A stretch of 64,000 nt of DNA from Cyanosarcina radialis HA8281-LM2 (GTDB lineage Bacteria > Cyanobacteriota > Cyanobacteriia > Cyanobacteriales > CCAP-1448), in NCBI GenBank assembly GCA_019359615.1, contig JAHHHA010000001.1, forward strand, positions 341,912-405,911. The letters run 5' to 3'. Of this stretch, positions 46,104 through 55,238 are shown in pieces. Both the position numbers and the translations under genes were made by a program. Every line of letters begins with the position of its first letter. Position 1 is the first letter of the stretch. Under the pieces are notes generated by a model. The model did not search any database and was not told the DNA's origin. It worked only from the letters and a program-made list of their open reading frames with translations.

Positions 46104-46277
46104 ATTTTTTTGGGTTATTAAAGAAAAATTAAAAATCCTAGTAATTTTATCGATCTGTAGGAAGATAGTTATTATCAGATTGAGATTGCTGCCAGATGCG
46201 AATTAGTCTGAGAGCGATAGTGCTTCGCACAGGCTGCGCCAACGCTCCGATTATTCTAAATCGATGAGTGCGATCGC
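46096..46277. repeat. 182-bp direct repeat, left copy
   Basis: From GCGATCGCATTTTTTTGG to GAGTGCGATCGC. The right copy at 46977-47158 has the same length and differs at only a small number of positions. Both contain TGCTTCGCACAGGCTGCGCC, a hairpin seen elsewhere in cyanobacteria. No gene lies within. Confidence 0.93.
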
Positions 46278-46382
46278 TTTTTCCCTATTTTGGTTTGAGA
46301 AGGCAAGAGCGATCGCCGCTTGCAGACAGAGCGAAGATCGTAAGGATAAAATCGAACTAAGTAGATCGCGGGCAATTCTGCT

Positions 46383-46925
46383 ATGAAAACGTTGGCTAAA
46401 TGGTCTGTAGACGAATATCATCGCATGGTTGAGGCAGGGATTCTGTGCGATCGCCGGGTGGAATTACTAGCAGGCGAAATAGTTGAGATGAGTCCAGAAA
46501 CACCAATTCATTACACCACAGCCAAGCGCAGTACCAAATATTTAGAAGAGTTGCTGTTAAATAAGGCTGATGTGCGCTTCAACGGCCCGATTACTCTATC
46601 GGACTCCGAACCCGAACCCGATATGGCGATCGTTCGACTGCCAGAATCATCCTACAGCGATCGCCATCCCGCACCTCAAGATATTTTCTGGATTGTCGAA
46701 GTTGCCAAGACCAGTTTAAAGAAGGATTTAGATATCAAAACAGCGATTTATGCAACGGCTGGGATTCAAGAATATTGGGTTTTAGACTTATCTGCCAAGC
46801 AGATAATTGTCTTCAGAAATCCTCAAAATGGTAAGTATGTTGAAGAACGTACTTTTGAGGAAGGTGCGATCGCACCCTTAGCATTTCCAGATGTTTTAGT
46901 GTCTATTCAAAGGCTGTTATCGTAA
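46383..46925 (+). CDS. Uma2-family (DUF820) putative endonuclease between direct repeats
   Basis: A 180-residue Uma2 protein: MKTLAKWSVDEYHRMVEAGI, the RRVELLAGEIVEMSPE start of the family, EPEPDMAIVR, IFWIVEVAKTSLKKDLDIKT (the E..K-type active-site strand) and AGIQEYWVLDL. The predicted fold is PD-(D/E)XK; activity is inferred. It is the only gene between the two 182-bp repeats, which suggests it was captured or can be lost by recombination. It is not close in sequence to the Uma2 gene at 19014. Confidence 0.82.
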   Translation: MKTLAKWSVDEYHRMVEAGILCDRRVELLAGEIVEMSPETPIHYTTAKRSTKYLEELLLNKADVRFNGPITLSDSEPEPDMAIVRLPESSYSDRHPAPQDIFWIVEVAKTSLKKDLDIKTAIYATAGIQEYWVLDLSAKQIIVFRNPQNGKYVEERTFEEGAIAPLAFPDVLVSIQRLLS

Positions 46926-46976
46926 GTTCGATCGGCATTAAGGAATGAACCCTAAATCCGTAGGATAGCAATACAG

Positions 46977-47158
46977 GCGATCTCATTTTTTTGGATTATT
47001 AAAGAAAAACTAAAAGCTCTAGTAATTTTATCAATCTGTAGGAAGATAGTTATTTTCAGATTGAGATTGCTGCCAGATGCGAATTAGTCTGAGAGCGATA
47101 GTGCTTCGCACAGGCTGCGCCAACGCTCCGATTATTCTAAGCCGATGAGAGCGATCGC
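46977..47158. repeat. 182-bp direct repeat, right copy
   Basis: Counterpart of 46096-46277, starting GCGATCTCATTTTTTTGG and ending GAGAGCGATCGC. Confidence 0.93.
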
Positions 47159-47169
47159 CATTAGGAGAC

Positions 47170-47202
47170 TCAGTTAACCAGCCCTAAAACTCTGTTCTAG
47201 AG
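47170..47202 (-). pseudogene. Relic of a DUF3368 toxin C-terminus
   Basis: On the minus strand it reads NRVLGLVN before a stop, the same end as the toxin at 44541 (YNRVLGLVNEDR), with a TAG just before it. Only about 30 bases remain. Confidence 0.5.
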
Positions 47203-47307
47203 CTAAGTACAGGACAAAAATTGCAGAGCCTGAAAAAACTCATCGACGAATAGCCCCAAGTTCAATAGCGTTCGGCGAAGATAATCCAAGCCGTAACGAA
47301 AGAGGCT

Positions 47308-47433
47308 CTAAGCTCTATCTTCTCGACCATGATAGACCCTATTGACAACTACTTGTTGTTCCGCTTCCAACACTCGGTAATAATGTCGTTGAATATCATC
47401 GGCGGCTACCTCCGTCCAAACAACATCGAACAT
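47308..47433 (-). pseudogene. ParE/RelE toxin with its middle deleted
   Basis: A 41-codon frame starts MFDVVWTEVAADDIQRHYYR, the usual N-terminus of ParE-type toxins, and ends VYHGREDRA, the usual C-terminus (strand with HGRxDR). About 50 central residues of a normal toxin are missing while the frame is kept. It starts three bases after the upstream gene's stop, the normal toxin position. It is almost certainly inactive as a toxin. Confidence 0.7.
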
Positions 47434-47436
47434 AAT

Positions 47437-47769
47437 TTAAAAGTCAGCGCCTAAACGAGTTGCCCATTGCCGCTCCAACTCCCACTGAGTAAAGCTCTTC
47501 CCAGTACGCTGATAATTCTCAAACGCCTCCAAACTTTGAGCTAGCATCTCCTCATCGGTCAAAGGGACGAATTCTAAGCGTTCGTTAAGCTCGCCCCATT
47601 GATAGCGATCGATCCCATTATCTCCATAATGCGCCTCTAGAGCTTGCTTGAGCGTACCCAGAGTGCCATCAGAAGTCAGCCAGTCTGCTAGCGCAGCTTT
47701 AAGTGCATCCAAACTCTCATACCCAGCTAACTGCTCGGAAATTTGCTGGCGAATATCTGTCATATTCAT
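47437..47769 (-). CDS. Antitoxin-like protein beside the deleted ParE
   Basis: A 110-residue acidic helical protein (MNMTDIRQQISEQLAGYESL, PLTDEEMLAQSLEAFENYQR, WELERQWATRLGADF). I do not recognise the N-terminal domain; its position directly before a ParE gene start and its acidic C-terminal helix fit an antitoxin. The frame is intact although the toxin is not. Confidence 0.6.
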   Translation of the reverse strand: MNMTDIRQQISEQLAGYESLDALKAALADWLTSDGTLGTLKQALEAHYGDNGIDRYQWGELNERLEFVPLTDEEMLAQSLEAFENYQRTGKSFTQWELERQWATRLGADF

Positions 47770-48470
47770 CTACCAAATGTATAGATCGAATAACTATTCC
47801 ACTTTAGTTGTACCTCAACCACACAAAATTTCAAAACTCCGGCAATTTGCGGCTGCGACACCGCAGCCCTTGTTCGCTGCCGCAGTCTACCGCGTAATGT
47901 GAGATTTACACAGATCGTTACAATTATTTGACTCAATCAGACTCAACTAGGCAGAAGTTCATAAACGAATAACTCTGCGGGGTTTTGCACAATCGGCGCG
48001 ATAGGTGTGCGTGGCGAATTCTTTCAGTATATTGAAATTGTTAGGGTTGTCAGTGGCGATCGCGATTTGCGCTCCATCTTTTCTGAAGCCGATTAGTCAA
48101 ATGCTTAACGTTCAGCGATTTAGCTTCACAGAAGAGTTTGATACCTTGTCGCGATCGCATCCAAAGATGGCGATCGCTTTTTCGATATTTTGACTTGAGA
48201 GATCGAGGGTGCGATCGCTGCTGCTAATAAATGCGCCCGCGAATTAAATATAGATGTGCGGCATAATTATCGTTGTCAGTTTTATGGATATCTAAAGATA
48301 CAGCCTTTAGCAATCTTAAACCCGATCGTCTCAAAATGTGTATTTATATGTTTAAATAAAAAATTTTAATAAAGCTTTTGGCAAAGTGCTAGATATAATA
48401 GCAATTCTGGGAAGCATAAATTTCGAGGAATATTCCCAAAATTAAATTGATTTAGCTGAGATAGAACGAA
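47770..48470. other. Gene-poor stretch with relics
   Basis: About 700 bases without a supported gene. It contains HIP1-rich sequence, the short protease relic at 48101 and, from about 48240, AT-rich sequence that should include the promoter of the ethanolamine permease gene. Confidence 0.5.
48101..48150 (+). pseudogene. Relic of a retropepsin-like gene start
   Basis: Reads MLNVQRFSFTEEFDT, matching the first 15 residues of the protease at 45639 (MLNAQRFSFTEGFDT) with similar DNA, then diverges at a GCGATCGC. Confidence 0.7.
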
Positions 48471-49934
48471 ATGAGCGATCGAGGGATAGTTAGTTACGAA
48501 CGAGTTAGCGATAGTTATCTCAAGCAACGGCAATTAAAAGGTAGAGCGGGCTGGTTTTTATTATGGGGATTAGGCGTTGGCGCTGTCATCTCTGGCGATT
48601 TCTATGGTTGGAACTTCGGACTGGCAAAAGGTGGTTTTTGGGGACTAACAATCGCCACTTTATTAATGGGAATCATGTATATATGTATGGTTTTTAGTAT
48701 TGCCGAACTTTCAGCGGCATTACCCCATGCTGGTGGATTTTACTCCTTTACTCGCAGCGCCTTCGGCCCTGTAGTGGGGTTCATCTGCGGTGTAGCTTTA
48801 GCGATCGAATATATACTTACTCCAGCCACGATTGTAGTCGGACTCACTGGCTACGTTCAACCATTAATTCCGACTATGCCAGTTTGGGGGTTATGGATAT
48901 TAGCTTATGCGATTTTTGTAGCCATCAATATTTGGAATGTGGACTTGACTTTTTATGTCGGTCTTTTCCTGACGATAATAGCAGTTATGGTGCTGCTGAT
49001 ATTTTATATCAGCATGACCGTTTCGGGAGTTTTTAACTTAGAACAACTGTTCAATATTTCTGCCGCTCCCGGACAATTAGCAACTTGGCTGCCAAAAGGT
49101 TGGACGGGCGTTTTTGCTGCCATTCCCTATGCAATTTGGTTTTATTTAGGAATCGAAGAAGTACCGCTAGCAGCAGAAGAAACTCGTAAGGTTAAAAGCG
49201 ATATTCCCCTAGCACTAATCTTCGGAATCTTCACTTTAGTCGTCCTTTCGTTCTTAACCTTAATAATTAACTCTGGTGTAGGTGGTGGTGCGGCAGCTAT
49301 TGGGGGATCCAATATTCCTTTAGCCGATGGATTTGACTCTTATTTTGGCAAGGGTACTAGCAGCGCGTTAGTAACGGCGATGGCTTTAACCTGCGGGATG
49401 ATTGCTAGTTTTCATACCATTATCTACGCCTATGGGCGAATTCTATTTTCGCTATCGCGGGCTGGTTATTTACCGCGTTGGATATCTTTAACTAACAAAA
49501 ATCATACTCCTTACGTAGCAATAATCTTAGGGGCATTAGTCGGACTAGTTTGTGCGGAAATTATTAATATTTCTGGCAGTGGAGGCGCAGGCAAGATATT
49601 GCTAAATATGTCTGTTTTTGGAGCAGTAATCTCCTACCTTTTAGTCATGTTGAGCTACATTAAGCTCAAACTAGATCGGCCCGATTTATTAAGTGCTTAC
49701 GAAAGCCCGCTAGGAATTAAAGGCGCTATTGTCGGTATGATTTTAGCGGTAGTTGCTCTGTTTGCTTGCTTTGTCGATCCCGATTACCGATTTGGGGTTT
49801 GGGGCGTTTCAATTTTTATGCTGGCAGCAATTGCTTTTTTCTGGATTTTCACCAGACATCGATTGGTAGCTAGAGCGCCTGAAGAAAAAGCAGCCCTGTT
49901 ATCAAAAAGGGAATTACGAACTATGGAAGAGTAA
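48471..49934 (+). CDS. Ethanolamine/amino-acid permease (APC family)
   Basis: A 487-residue transporter with twelve predicted helices. The first helix has GVGAVISGDFYGWNFGLAKGG, and helix 6-8 carries WFYLGIEEVPLAAEETR, a pattern of the ethanolamine permease branch of the APC superfamily. It would import ethanolamine or a related amine across the plasma membrane with protons. No ethanolamine ammonia-lyase genes are nearby, so the substrate is tentative. It stands alone between accessory sequence and a kinase block on the opposite strand. Confidence 0.8.
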   Translation: MSDRGIVSYERVSDSYLKQRQLKGRAGWFLLWGLGVGAVISGDFYGWNFGLAKGGFWGLTIATLLMGIMYICMVFSIAELSAALPHAGGFYSFTRSAFGPVVGFICGVALAIEYILTPATIVVGLTGYVQPLIPTMPVWGLWILAYAIFVAINIWNVDLTFYVGLFLTIIAVMVLLIFYISMTVSGVFNLEQLFNISAAPGQLATWLPKGWTGVFAAIPYAIWFYLGIEEVPLAAEETRKVKSDIPLALIFGIFTLVVLSFLTLIINSGVGGGAAAIGGSNIPLADGFDSYFGKGTSSALVTAMALTCGMIASFHTIIYAYGRILFSLSRAGYLPRWISLTNKNHTPYVAIILGALVGLVCAEIINISGSGGAGKILLNMSVFGAVISYLLVMLSYIKLKLDRPDLLSAYESPLGIKGAIVGMILAVVALFACFVDPDYRFGVWGVSIFMLAAIAFFWIFTRHRLVARAPEEKAALLSKRELRTMEE

Positions 49935-50111
49935 TGGTACTAATCCTGCTACGGTCAAGGTTTATCCTTAGCAATCCGCTCGCAGCATGGACGCAATTGC
50001 AACAACACTTGCAATCCCAATTATAAGTAGGTCGGCAAAATTAATGATAAAGTTCGAGGCGGGGCATGGGCCATGGGGCATCGCCATATATCATTTATTC
50101 TGCTTAGGTAC

Positions 50112-51623
50112 TTATCCTTGTAAACTTGGGCTTTTCCACAACCAAATTAAGATTACTCCTGTAATTAAGCCAAAGATACCCGCCCCCAAAGATAGACCGT
50201 AAACGGGTAAGTTAGTCGCCAAGATAAAACCGCTTGCAGCACTAGCTGTAGTTGCCAATACCCAGAAAATTAAGTAATGAATTTGGGTTCGCAGCACTAA
50301 ACTTTGTAAAATCCCTGCGATCGCACCGACTACCACCCCAAAAGTACCATAAGCAGCTAAACTACTCCCACTTTTGCTGACAATATCGTAAGCCGCATCG
50401 CCCAGCGGGAAACTAATCGCACCAGCAGCAACTGTTACCAACACCCACCAAATCGCATGACGAAATTGGGCGCTGAGGATTAACGCTTGCAAAATGCCGA
50501 TTACAGCACCAAAAATCGCCCCAAAGATAGCGTAACTAGCCGTCTCGCTAACATATATTTTCACAACAAAACCTGCGACCCAACTCAAAGCATAACCAAA
50601 AGCAACCCCAGCTAATGTTGCTAACACCCACATGAATAAAAAACCCCAACTTGGAGATTCAACTTCATTCTGTATTGTTTCAACAGCAAAGTTTTGAGTT
50701 GGCGACTCAGAAGGAGTTTCTACCCGATATCGATTTGGTACGGTTGGGGGAGAGTTAGTCGCTACCGCCAGAGTGGGCGCGTATCCAGCCGCAGTTGTTA
50801 ATACTTGAGTTTTTTCTCTTTCTCGCTGTACTGCTTGCAATACCTCTGGGATTGACTGATAGCGCTGGCGAAAATCGTAGCGTACCATTTTATCTAAAAT
50901 ATCTCCCAACCCCGGATTAACTTGTACCGCATTGCGCCAGATAATTTCAGAAGTTTGAGGATCTTTGGGTAATTGTTGAGGGTTTAATCCCATTAATGCT
51001 TGAATGCCAATAATTCCTACTGCATAAATATCGCTGCTAAATTGGGGTTTGCCTGCCAACTGTTCGGCTGGTATATAGCTAGAATTAAACAAAATATGAG
51101 GATCGCGATCGCAAGCGATTTGAGTGCAGATATCGGCAAACACTCCTAAGTCATTCAACACGATTTTGCCATCTTGTTTGCGTCTAATTAAATTTGAGGG
51201 TGCAATATTGCCATGAACGATTCCATGATGGTGAACGAATTGCAATGGTTCTAGAATATTTGGCAACAGAGCCATTACATACGATTCGCTCAATCGTTTG
51301 CCCGGACGTAATTCAAATGCTAGATCGTGTCCTTCAATGAATTCTTCTACTAAATAGCAAGCTCGATTTTCGTTAAAATGACCGATGATTTTGGCAATGC
51401 GATCGCCACTTCCTAATTTATCGACAACTTCTACTACTTGCTGAAATAAGCCGCTAAATTTTTGCCAAAGCCTGGGGTCATTTTGAGCGATATTGAATTG
51501 TTTTATTGTAAAATGTGGGTTATTTATCTGCTGTCGATCTTCAGCTAAGAACGTAGTATGAAATCTGCCAACTCCCAATTGTTTGACGATCTGGTATCGT
51601 CCTGCTAATATTTGTCCTTGCAT
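50112..51623 (-). CDS. Serine/threonine pseudokinase with C-terminal membrane module
   Basis: A 503-residue protein. Residues about 8-270 have a protein-kinase fold: LGVGRFHTTFLAED (altered Gly loop), the lysine in FTIKQF and LNDLGVF in place of DFG. The catalytic loop reads VHGNIAPSNLI where active relatives have HRDVNPRNLI, so the proton-accepting Asp is Asn. A Pro/Thr-rich linker is followed by four to six membrane helices built on a repeated GAIFGAVIGILQALIL / VVVGAIAGILQSLVLR motif seen in other cyanobacterial kinases. It is probably a non-catalytic partner, perhaps of the TPR kinase next door. Confidence 0.8.
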   Translation of the reverse strand: MQGQILAGRYQIVKQLGVGRFHTTFLAEDRQQINNPHFTIKQFNIAQNDPRLWQKFSGLFQQVVEVVDKLGSGDRIAKIIGHFNENRACYLVEEFIEGHDLAFELRPGKRLSESYVMALLPNILEPLQFVHHHGIVHGNIAPSNLIRRKQDGKIVLNDLGVFADICTQIACDRDPHILFNSSYIPAEQLAGKPQFSSDIYAVGIIGIQALMGLNPQQLPKDPQTSEIIWRNAVQVNPGLGDILDKMVRYDFRQRYQSIPEVLQAVQREREKTQVLTTAAGYAPTLAVATNSPPTVPNRYRVETPSESPTQNFAVETIQNEVESPSWGFLFMWVLATLAGVAFGYALSWVAGFVVKIYVSETASYAIFGAIFGAVIGILQALILSAQFRHAIWWVLVTVAAGAISFPLGDAAYDIVSKSGSSLAAYGTFGVVVGAIAGILQSLVLRTQIHYLIFWVLATTASAASGFILATNLPVYGLSLGAGIFGLITGVILIWLWKSPSLQG

Positions 51624-51692
51624 GGTTCTAAGTAATAAGTAATAAGTAATAAGTAATAAGTTAAGAAGGCTAGAGCCATTGTTGGGCCTCGA
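51624..51692. repeat. TAAGTAA microrepeats
   Basis: About five copies of TAAGTAA-type units (51628-51661) just upstream of the pseudokinase gene. Confidence 0.75.
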
Positions 51693-51854
51693 TCTTCAGC
51701 GCCAACCGCTAGGGGTTCAAAATCCCTGGCTAATAGTACAAGTCCATTTCAATGGACTAGGTTGACTACAGTTAGTCCTCTGCGCGAGGACTTTAGCTTT
51801 GAGGCAGGGGTTTTCAACCCCTGACGGATGAAGGTTTTGACCGTTAACTTGACA
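51693..51854 (-). repeat. Structured dispersed repeat, copy 2 (four hairpins)
   Basis: On the minus strand it gives the same element as 2501-2683: TGTCAAGTTAACGGTCAA (51837-51854), then four inverted repeats in the same order, including the identical palindrome AGTCCATTTCAATGGACT (51741-51758). Confidence 0.75.
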
Positions 51855-51951
51855 CCCATGGCTGGAAGCCTATCCCACAAGAATGTACTTTACTTAATTG
51901 AGAAGTGAGATCGCCTCTATATTCATCTTTAAGGTTTTCATAATTCATCCT

Positions 51952-54027
51952 TCATAATTCAGATTGTTGTGCTTGCGCCCAGTTTCTTGCTTGGATGGCT
52001 TCTCGGTAGTCTGGCTGGTAACGAATTGCTCGATCGTATGCTTCTACAGCGTCTTGATAGCGTTTTAATTTGACTAAAGCATTACCTCGGCTGTACCAAG
52101 CTTGGTAGTAATCTGGTTTGTAACGCACCGCTCGACGATAAGAGGCGATCGCTTCTTCATACTGTTGCAAGTTATATAGGGTATTACCTCGGTTATACCA
52201 AACTCGATAGTCGTTACGCTTTAGTTGTAATGCTTTGTCATACGATTCAATTGCTGGCTGATATCGATTTAATCGATGTAGCGCCCAACCCCGATTAGCC
52301 CAAGTTGAGGAATTATTAGTTTCAAATTTAATAACTCGATCGAAAGAGTTAACCGCTTCCTCATCCTGTTGTAACTTGAGAAAAATATTCCCCAAGCTAT
52401 CCCAAGCTTGCCAGTAATTGGGCTGAAATCGAACGGCTTTTTGATAAGATTCAATTGCTTCTCGATCGCGTTGTAAGTTACTTAAAGAATTGCCTCGGTT
52501 ATACCAAGCTGCTGCCAACTCTGGTTTTAACTGAATCGCTCGATCGTAAGCGGCGAGCGCTTCTTCATAGCGAGATAATTTATGCAGCAACCAGCCTCGG
52601 TTGTACCAAGCTTCGTAGTCATTACCGTTGATTTTTATTAGTTTATCGTAAGCAAATATAGCCTCTTCATATCGCTGTAATTGAAGTAATACTTTTCCCC
52701 TACCGTGCCAAGCCTCTGCATAGTTACTCCGAATTTGAATCGCTTTATCAAACGAGTCGAGAGCTTCTTTATCTCGCTGTAAATTATCTAATACCGTGCC
52801 TCTACCGAGCCAAGCAGCTAAATATTCAGGATTGACTTGAATCGCTCGTTCGTAGGTAGCTAAAGCTTCGCGATCGCGCTTTAATTGAGATAGCGTTTTG
52901 CCCTTCTCCGTCCAAGCTTCGATATAATCTGGTTTAATTTCGATCGCTTTTTGATAAGCTTTCAACGCCTCTTCATATCTTTTAAGTTCTACCAACGTCT
53001 GCCCTTGTTGATAAAATCCATTGGCATCGTATATATTTCTAACTTGAAAAAATACCGATCCGATCGCAGTCGAAATCCCCACGATTCCAGTTAAAATGGC
53101 AACTCCGTACAGCTTCGATTTGAGATTTTTAAATTTCCTGCCTAGGGGCTTCTGGTTGAAAGATCCGGCAGGTGCTAAAACCACAGTTCCCGAAGTAGAT
53201 GCACCTAATTTGGCGATCGCTTGCAATGCCTCTCTAGCTGAAGCATACCGCTGCCGGAAATCATAGCGCACCATCTTGTCCAAAACATTCGCTAGATCGG
53301 AACTGACTTTCACCGATTTCCGCCAGATAATTTCACCAGTATTAGCATCAGTTAATAACTGTTGAGAACCGCAACCAGTAAGTGCCTGAATCCCAATTAT
53401 GCCCACAGCATAAATATCGCTGCTCAATCTAGGATTGCCATTAGCTTGTTCGCTCGGTCGATAGCCAGGAGTGCCGATCGCCACCGTATAATTAGCGCCA
53501 CTGTTATTAACTAAGGTCGTGCCAATTTGCTTGACTGCGCCAAAATCAATTAACACCAACTTGCCATCCGCGCGTCGGCGAATTAAATTCCGAGGATTCA
53601 CATCCCGATGAATCACTTGATGTTGGTGAACGAACTCTAAAATTTCCAGAATTTCGCGCAATAGAGCGATCGTCTCAGATTCGCTTAACTTTTTACCAGA
53701 TTTCATTTCCTGACTTAGTTCTTCGCCAGGAATAAATTCTTGAACCAAATAGAATTCTCGATTTTCTTCAAAATAAGCAAATAATTGGGGAATTTGCGGG
53801 TGTTTTCCTAACTCGTGTAAAACTTTAGCTTCCGTATCAAACAAACGTCTAGCGGCTTGCAAAGTTGCCGGGTCGGTAGCTTGGGGTTTGAGTTGCTTCA
53901 CCACGCATCGATAATTACCAGGAAGGTGTAGATCTTCAGCCAGAAAGGTAGTACCAAACCCCCCTTGCCCTAGTTCGCTAACGATCTGATATCGACCGCC
54001 TAATGCTTGTCCGATTAGCAGTTTCAT
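51952..54027 (-). CDS. Serine/threonine protein kinase with TPR domain
   Basis: A 691-residue protein. The kinase domain (about 12-275) is complete: LGQGGFGTTFLAED, CVVKQL, HRDVNPRNLI (catalytic Asp), LIDFGAV and TPGYRPSEQ. One membrane helix (about 303-325) separates it from some ten TPR units (about 335-685; for example AWYNRGNSLSNLQRDREAIE). This is a common cyanobacterial signalling layout in which the TPRs probably bind partners. The TPR gene at 54052 lies 24 bases upstream and was probably part of the same transcript. Confidence 0.9.
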   Translation of the reverse strand: MKLLIGQALGGRYQIVSELGQGGFGTTFLAEDLHLPGNYRCVVKQLKPQATDPATLQAARRLFDTEAKVLHELGKHPQIPQLFAYFEENREFYLVQEFIPGEELSQEMKSGKKLSESETIALLREILEILEFVHQHQVIHRDVNPRNLIRRRADGKLVLIDFGAVKQIGTTLVNNSGANYTVAIGTPGYRPSEQANGNPRLSSDIYAVGIIGIQALTGCGSQQLLTDANTGEIIWRKSVKVSSDLANVLDKMVRYDFRQRYASAREALQAIAKLGASTSGTVVLAPAGSFNQKPLGRKFKNLKSKLYGVAILTGIVGISTAIGSVFFQVRNIYDANGFYQQGQTLVELKRYEEALKAYQKAIEIKPDYIEAWTEKGKTLSQLKRDREALATYERAIQVNPEYLAAWLGRGTVLDNLQRDKEALDSFDKAIQIRSNYAEAWHGRGKVLLQLQRYEEAIFAYDKLIKINGNDYEAWYNRGWLLHKLSRYEEALAAYDRAIQLKPELAAAWYNRGNSLSNLQRDREAIESYQKAVRFQPNYWQAWDSLGNIFLKLQQDEEAVNSFDRVIKFETNNSSTWANRGWALHRLNRYQPAIESYDKALQLKRNDYRVWYNRGNTLYNLQQYEEAIASYRRAVRYKPDYYQAWYSRGNALVKLKRYQDAVEAYDRAIRYQPDYREAIQARNWAQAQQSEL

Positions 54028-54051
54028 AATCCCTTTGAAATTCCCGCTGCT

Positions 54052-54897
54052 TCAGCCTTCAGCCTTCAGTCGTTGACTGACCCGCTCTTGTCCTTGCAAT
54101 GCTAAAGAGAAATTTGGCTTAATTTCCAAAGTTCGAGCATAGCATTTATCAGCTTCTCGGTAATCTCCCTCTTGCTCTAACGACCTAGCTAGAGAGTACC
54201 AAGATAGACACTCATCAGGATAAATTTGAATCGCCTTTTTATAAGCAGCGGCAGCTTGCGGGTAGCAATTTAATCCCCTAAAAAAATCCCCCAGGACGTA
54301 CCAAGTTTGATGGATGCTATCCCAAACCCAATAATGATGGAGATTAGTTCGATCGGCTAGTGCCTCCAATACAGTAGATACTTCTTGGCACAAAGCAAAA
54401 GCTTCAGCCGTCAGGTGGAGTTCCTGAAGCTTCTGTACCCGTTCGCTCCAATCCCAGCAATTAGTAGGGTTGATTTGAATTGCTTGTTTGTAAGAATCGA
54501 TCGCTGCCGAATATCTCTGCCACTGAAGGAAAACATCGCCTCGACTGTACCACGCCTCGTAGTCGTTAGGCTGCATTTGCGCGATCTGGTCGTAACAGAG
54601 AATCGCTTCATCGTAGCGTTGCAGTTTAGTTAAAGTCACGCCGCGACGATACCAGGCATATTGATGGTTTGGATCTAAACCAAAAACTCGATCGTAGCAA
54701 GCGAGAGCTTCTAAATATTGTCCCAATTGCTCCAAGCCATAGCCCCGGTAATACCAAGCATCGAGGTAGTCGCGATCGATTTCGATCGCTTTAGCAAAAG
54801 CTGCAATAGCTTCTACTGGGCGATCTTGATTCCATAACCGATAGCCTTCTTTAAACCAAATAATTGAGGCCTCGTCAGGCTGAGACACTTGAGACAT
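54052..54897 (-). CDS. TPR protein
   Basis: A 281-residue protein made almost wholly of TPRs (about seven, such as AWYYRGYGLEQLGQYLEALA and SWYSLARSLEQEGDYREADK). No signal peptide or catalytic domain. Its repeats resemble those of the kinase immediately downstream (24 bases), so it may be a split or duplicated TPR module working with that kinase. Confidence 0.85.
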   Translation of the reverse strand: MSQVSQPDEASIIWFKEGYRLWNQDRPVEAIAAFAKAIEIDRDYLDAWYYRGYGLEQLGQYLEALACYDRVFGLDPNHQYAWYRRGVTLTKLQRYDEAILCYDQIAQMQPNDYEAWYSRGDVFLQWQRYSAAIDSYKQAIQINPTNCWDWSERVQKLQELHLTAEAFALCQEVSTVLEALADRTNLHHYWVWDSIHQTWYVLGDFFRGLNCYPQAAAAYKKAIQIYPDECLSWYSLARSLEQEGDYREADKCYARTLEIKPNFSLALQGQERVSQRLKAEG

Positions 54898-54899
54898 GG

Positions 54900-55125
54900 G
54901 GAAATAGAAGTTCAGGAGTTCAGAAGTTCAGGAGTTCAGAATACAGGAGTATGCGCCGAGCGCAGGCTGCGCCAACAGGAGTTCAGGAGTTTAGGAGTTT
55001 AGGAGCTTTAGAAGTGTTAAGTGTGGAGTGTTGAGTGTTGAGTTAAGAAATTCCCCCTTGTCTCCCCCTCTCCCCATCTCCCCATCTCCCCATCTCCCCA
55101 TCTCGCCCTCTCCTTTCTCACCTCA
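54900..55125. repeat. Mixed short tandem repeats
   Basis: TTCAGGAG heptamer-like units, AAGTGTT/GAGTGTT heptamers and about five ATCTCCCC octamers fill most of the 340 bases between the TPR gene and the GT9 gene; no gene is seen. Confidence 0.9.
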
Positions 55126-55238
55126 GTCTAAGCTAGCACTAGAATCGCGATGTAAATCAAACTGAGTTTTCCTTTAAAAAAAATTACTGGTGATGCTACA
55201 GTGAAGCTGATAAGTAGTCTCTATCCAATCATTTACCA

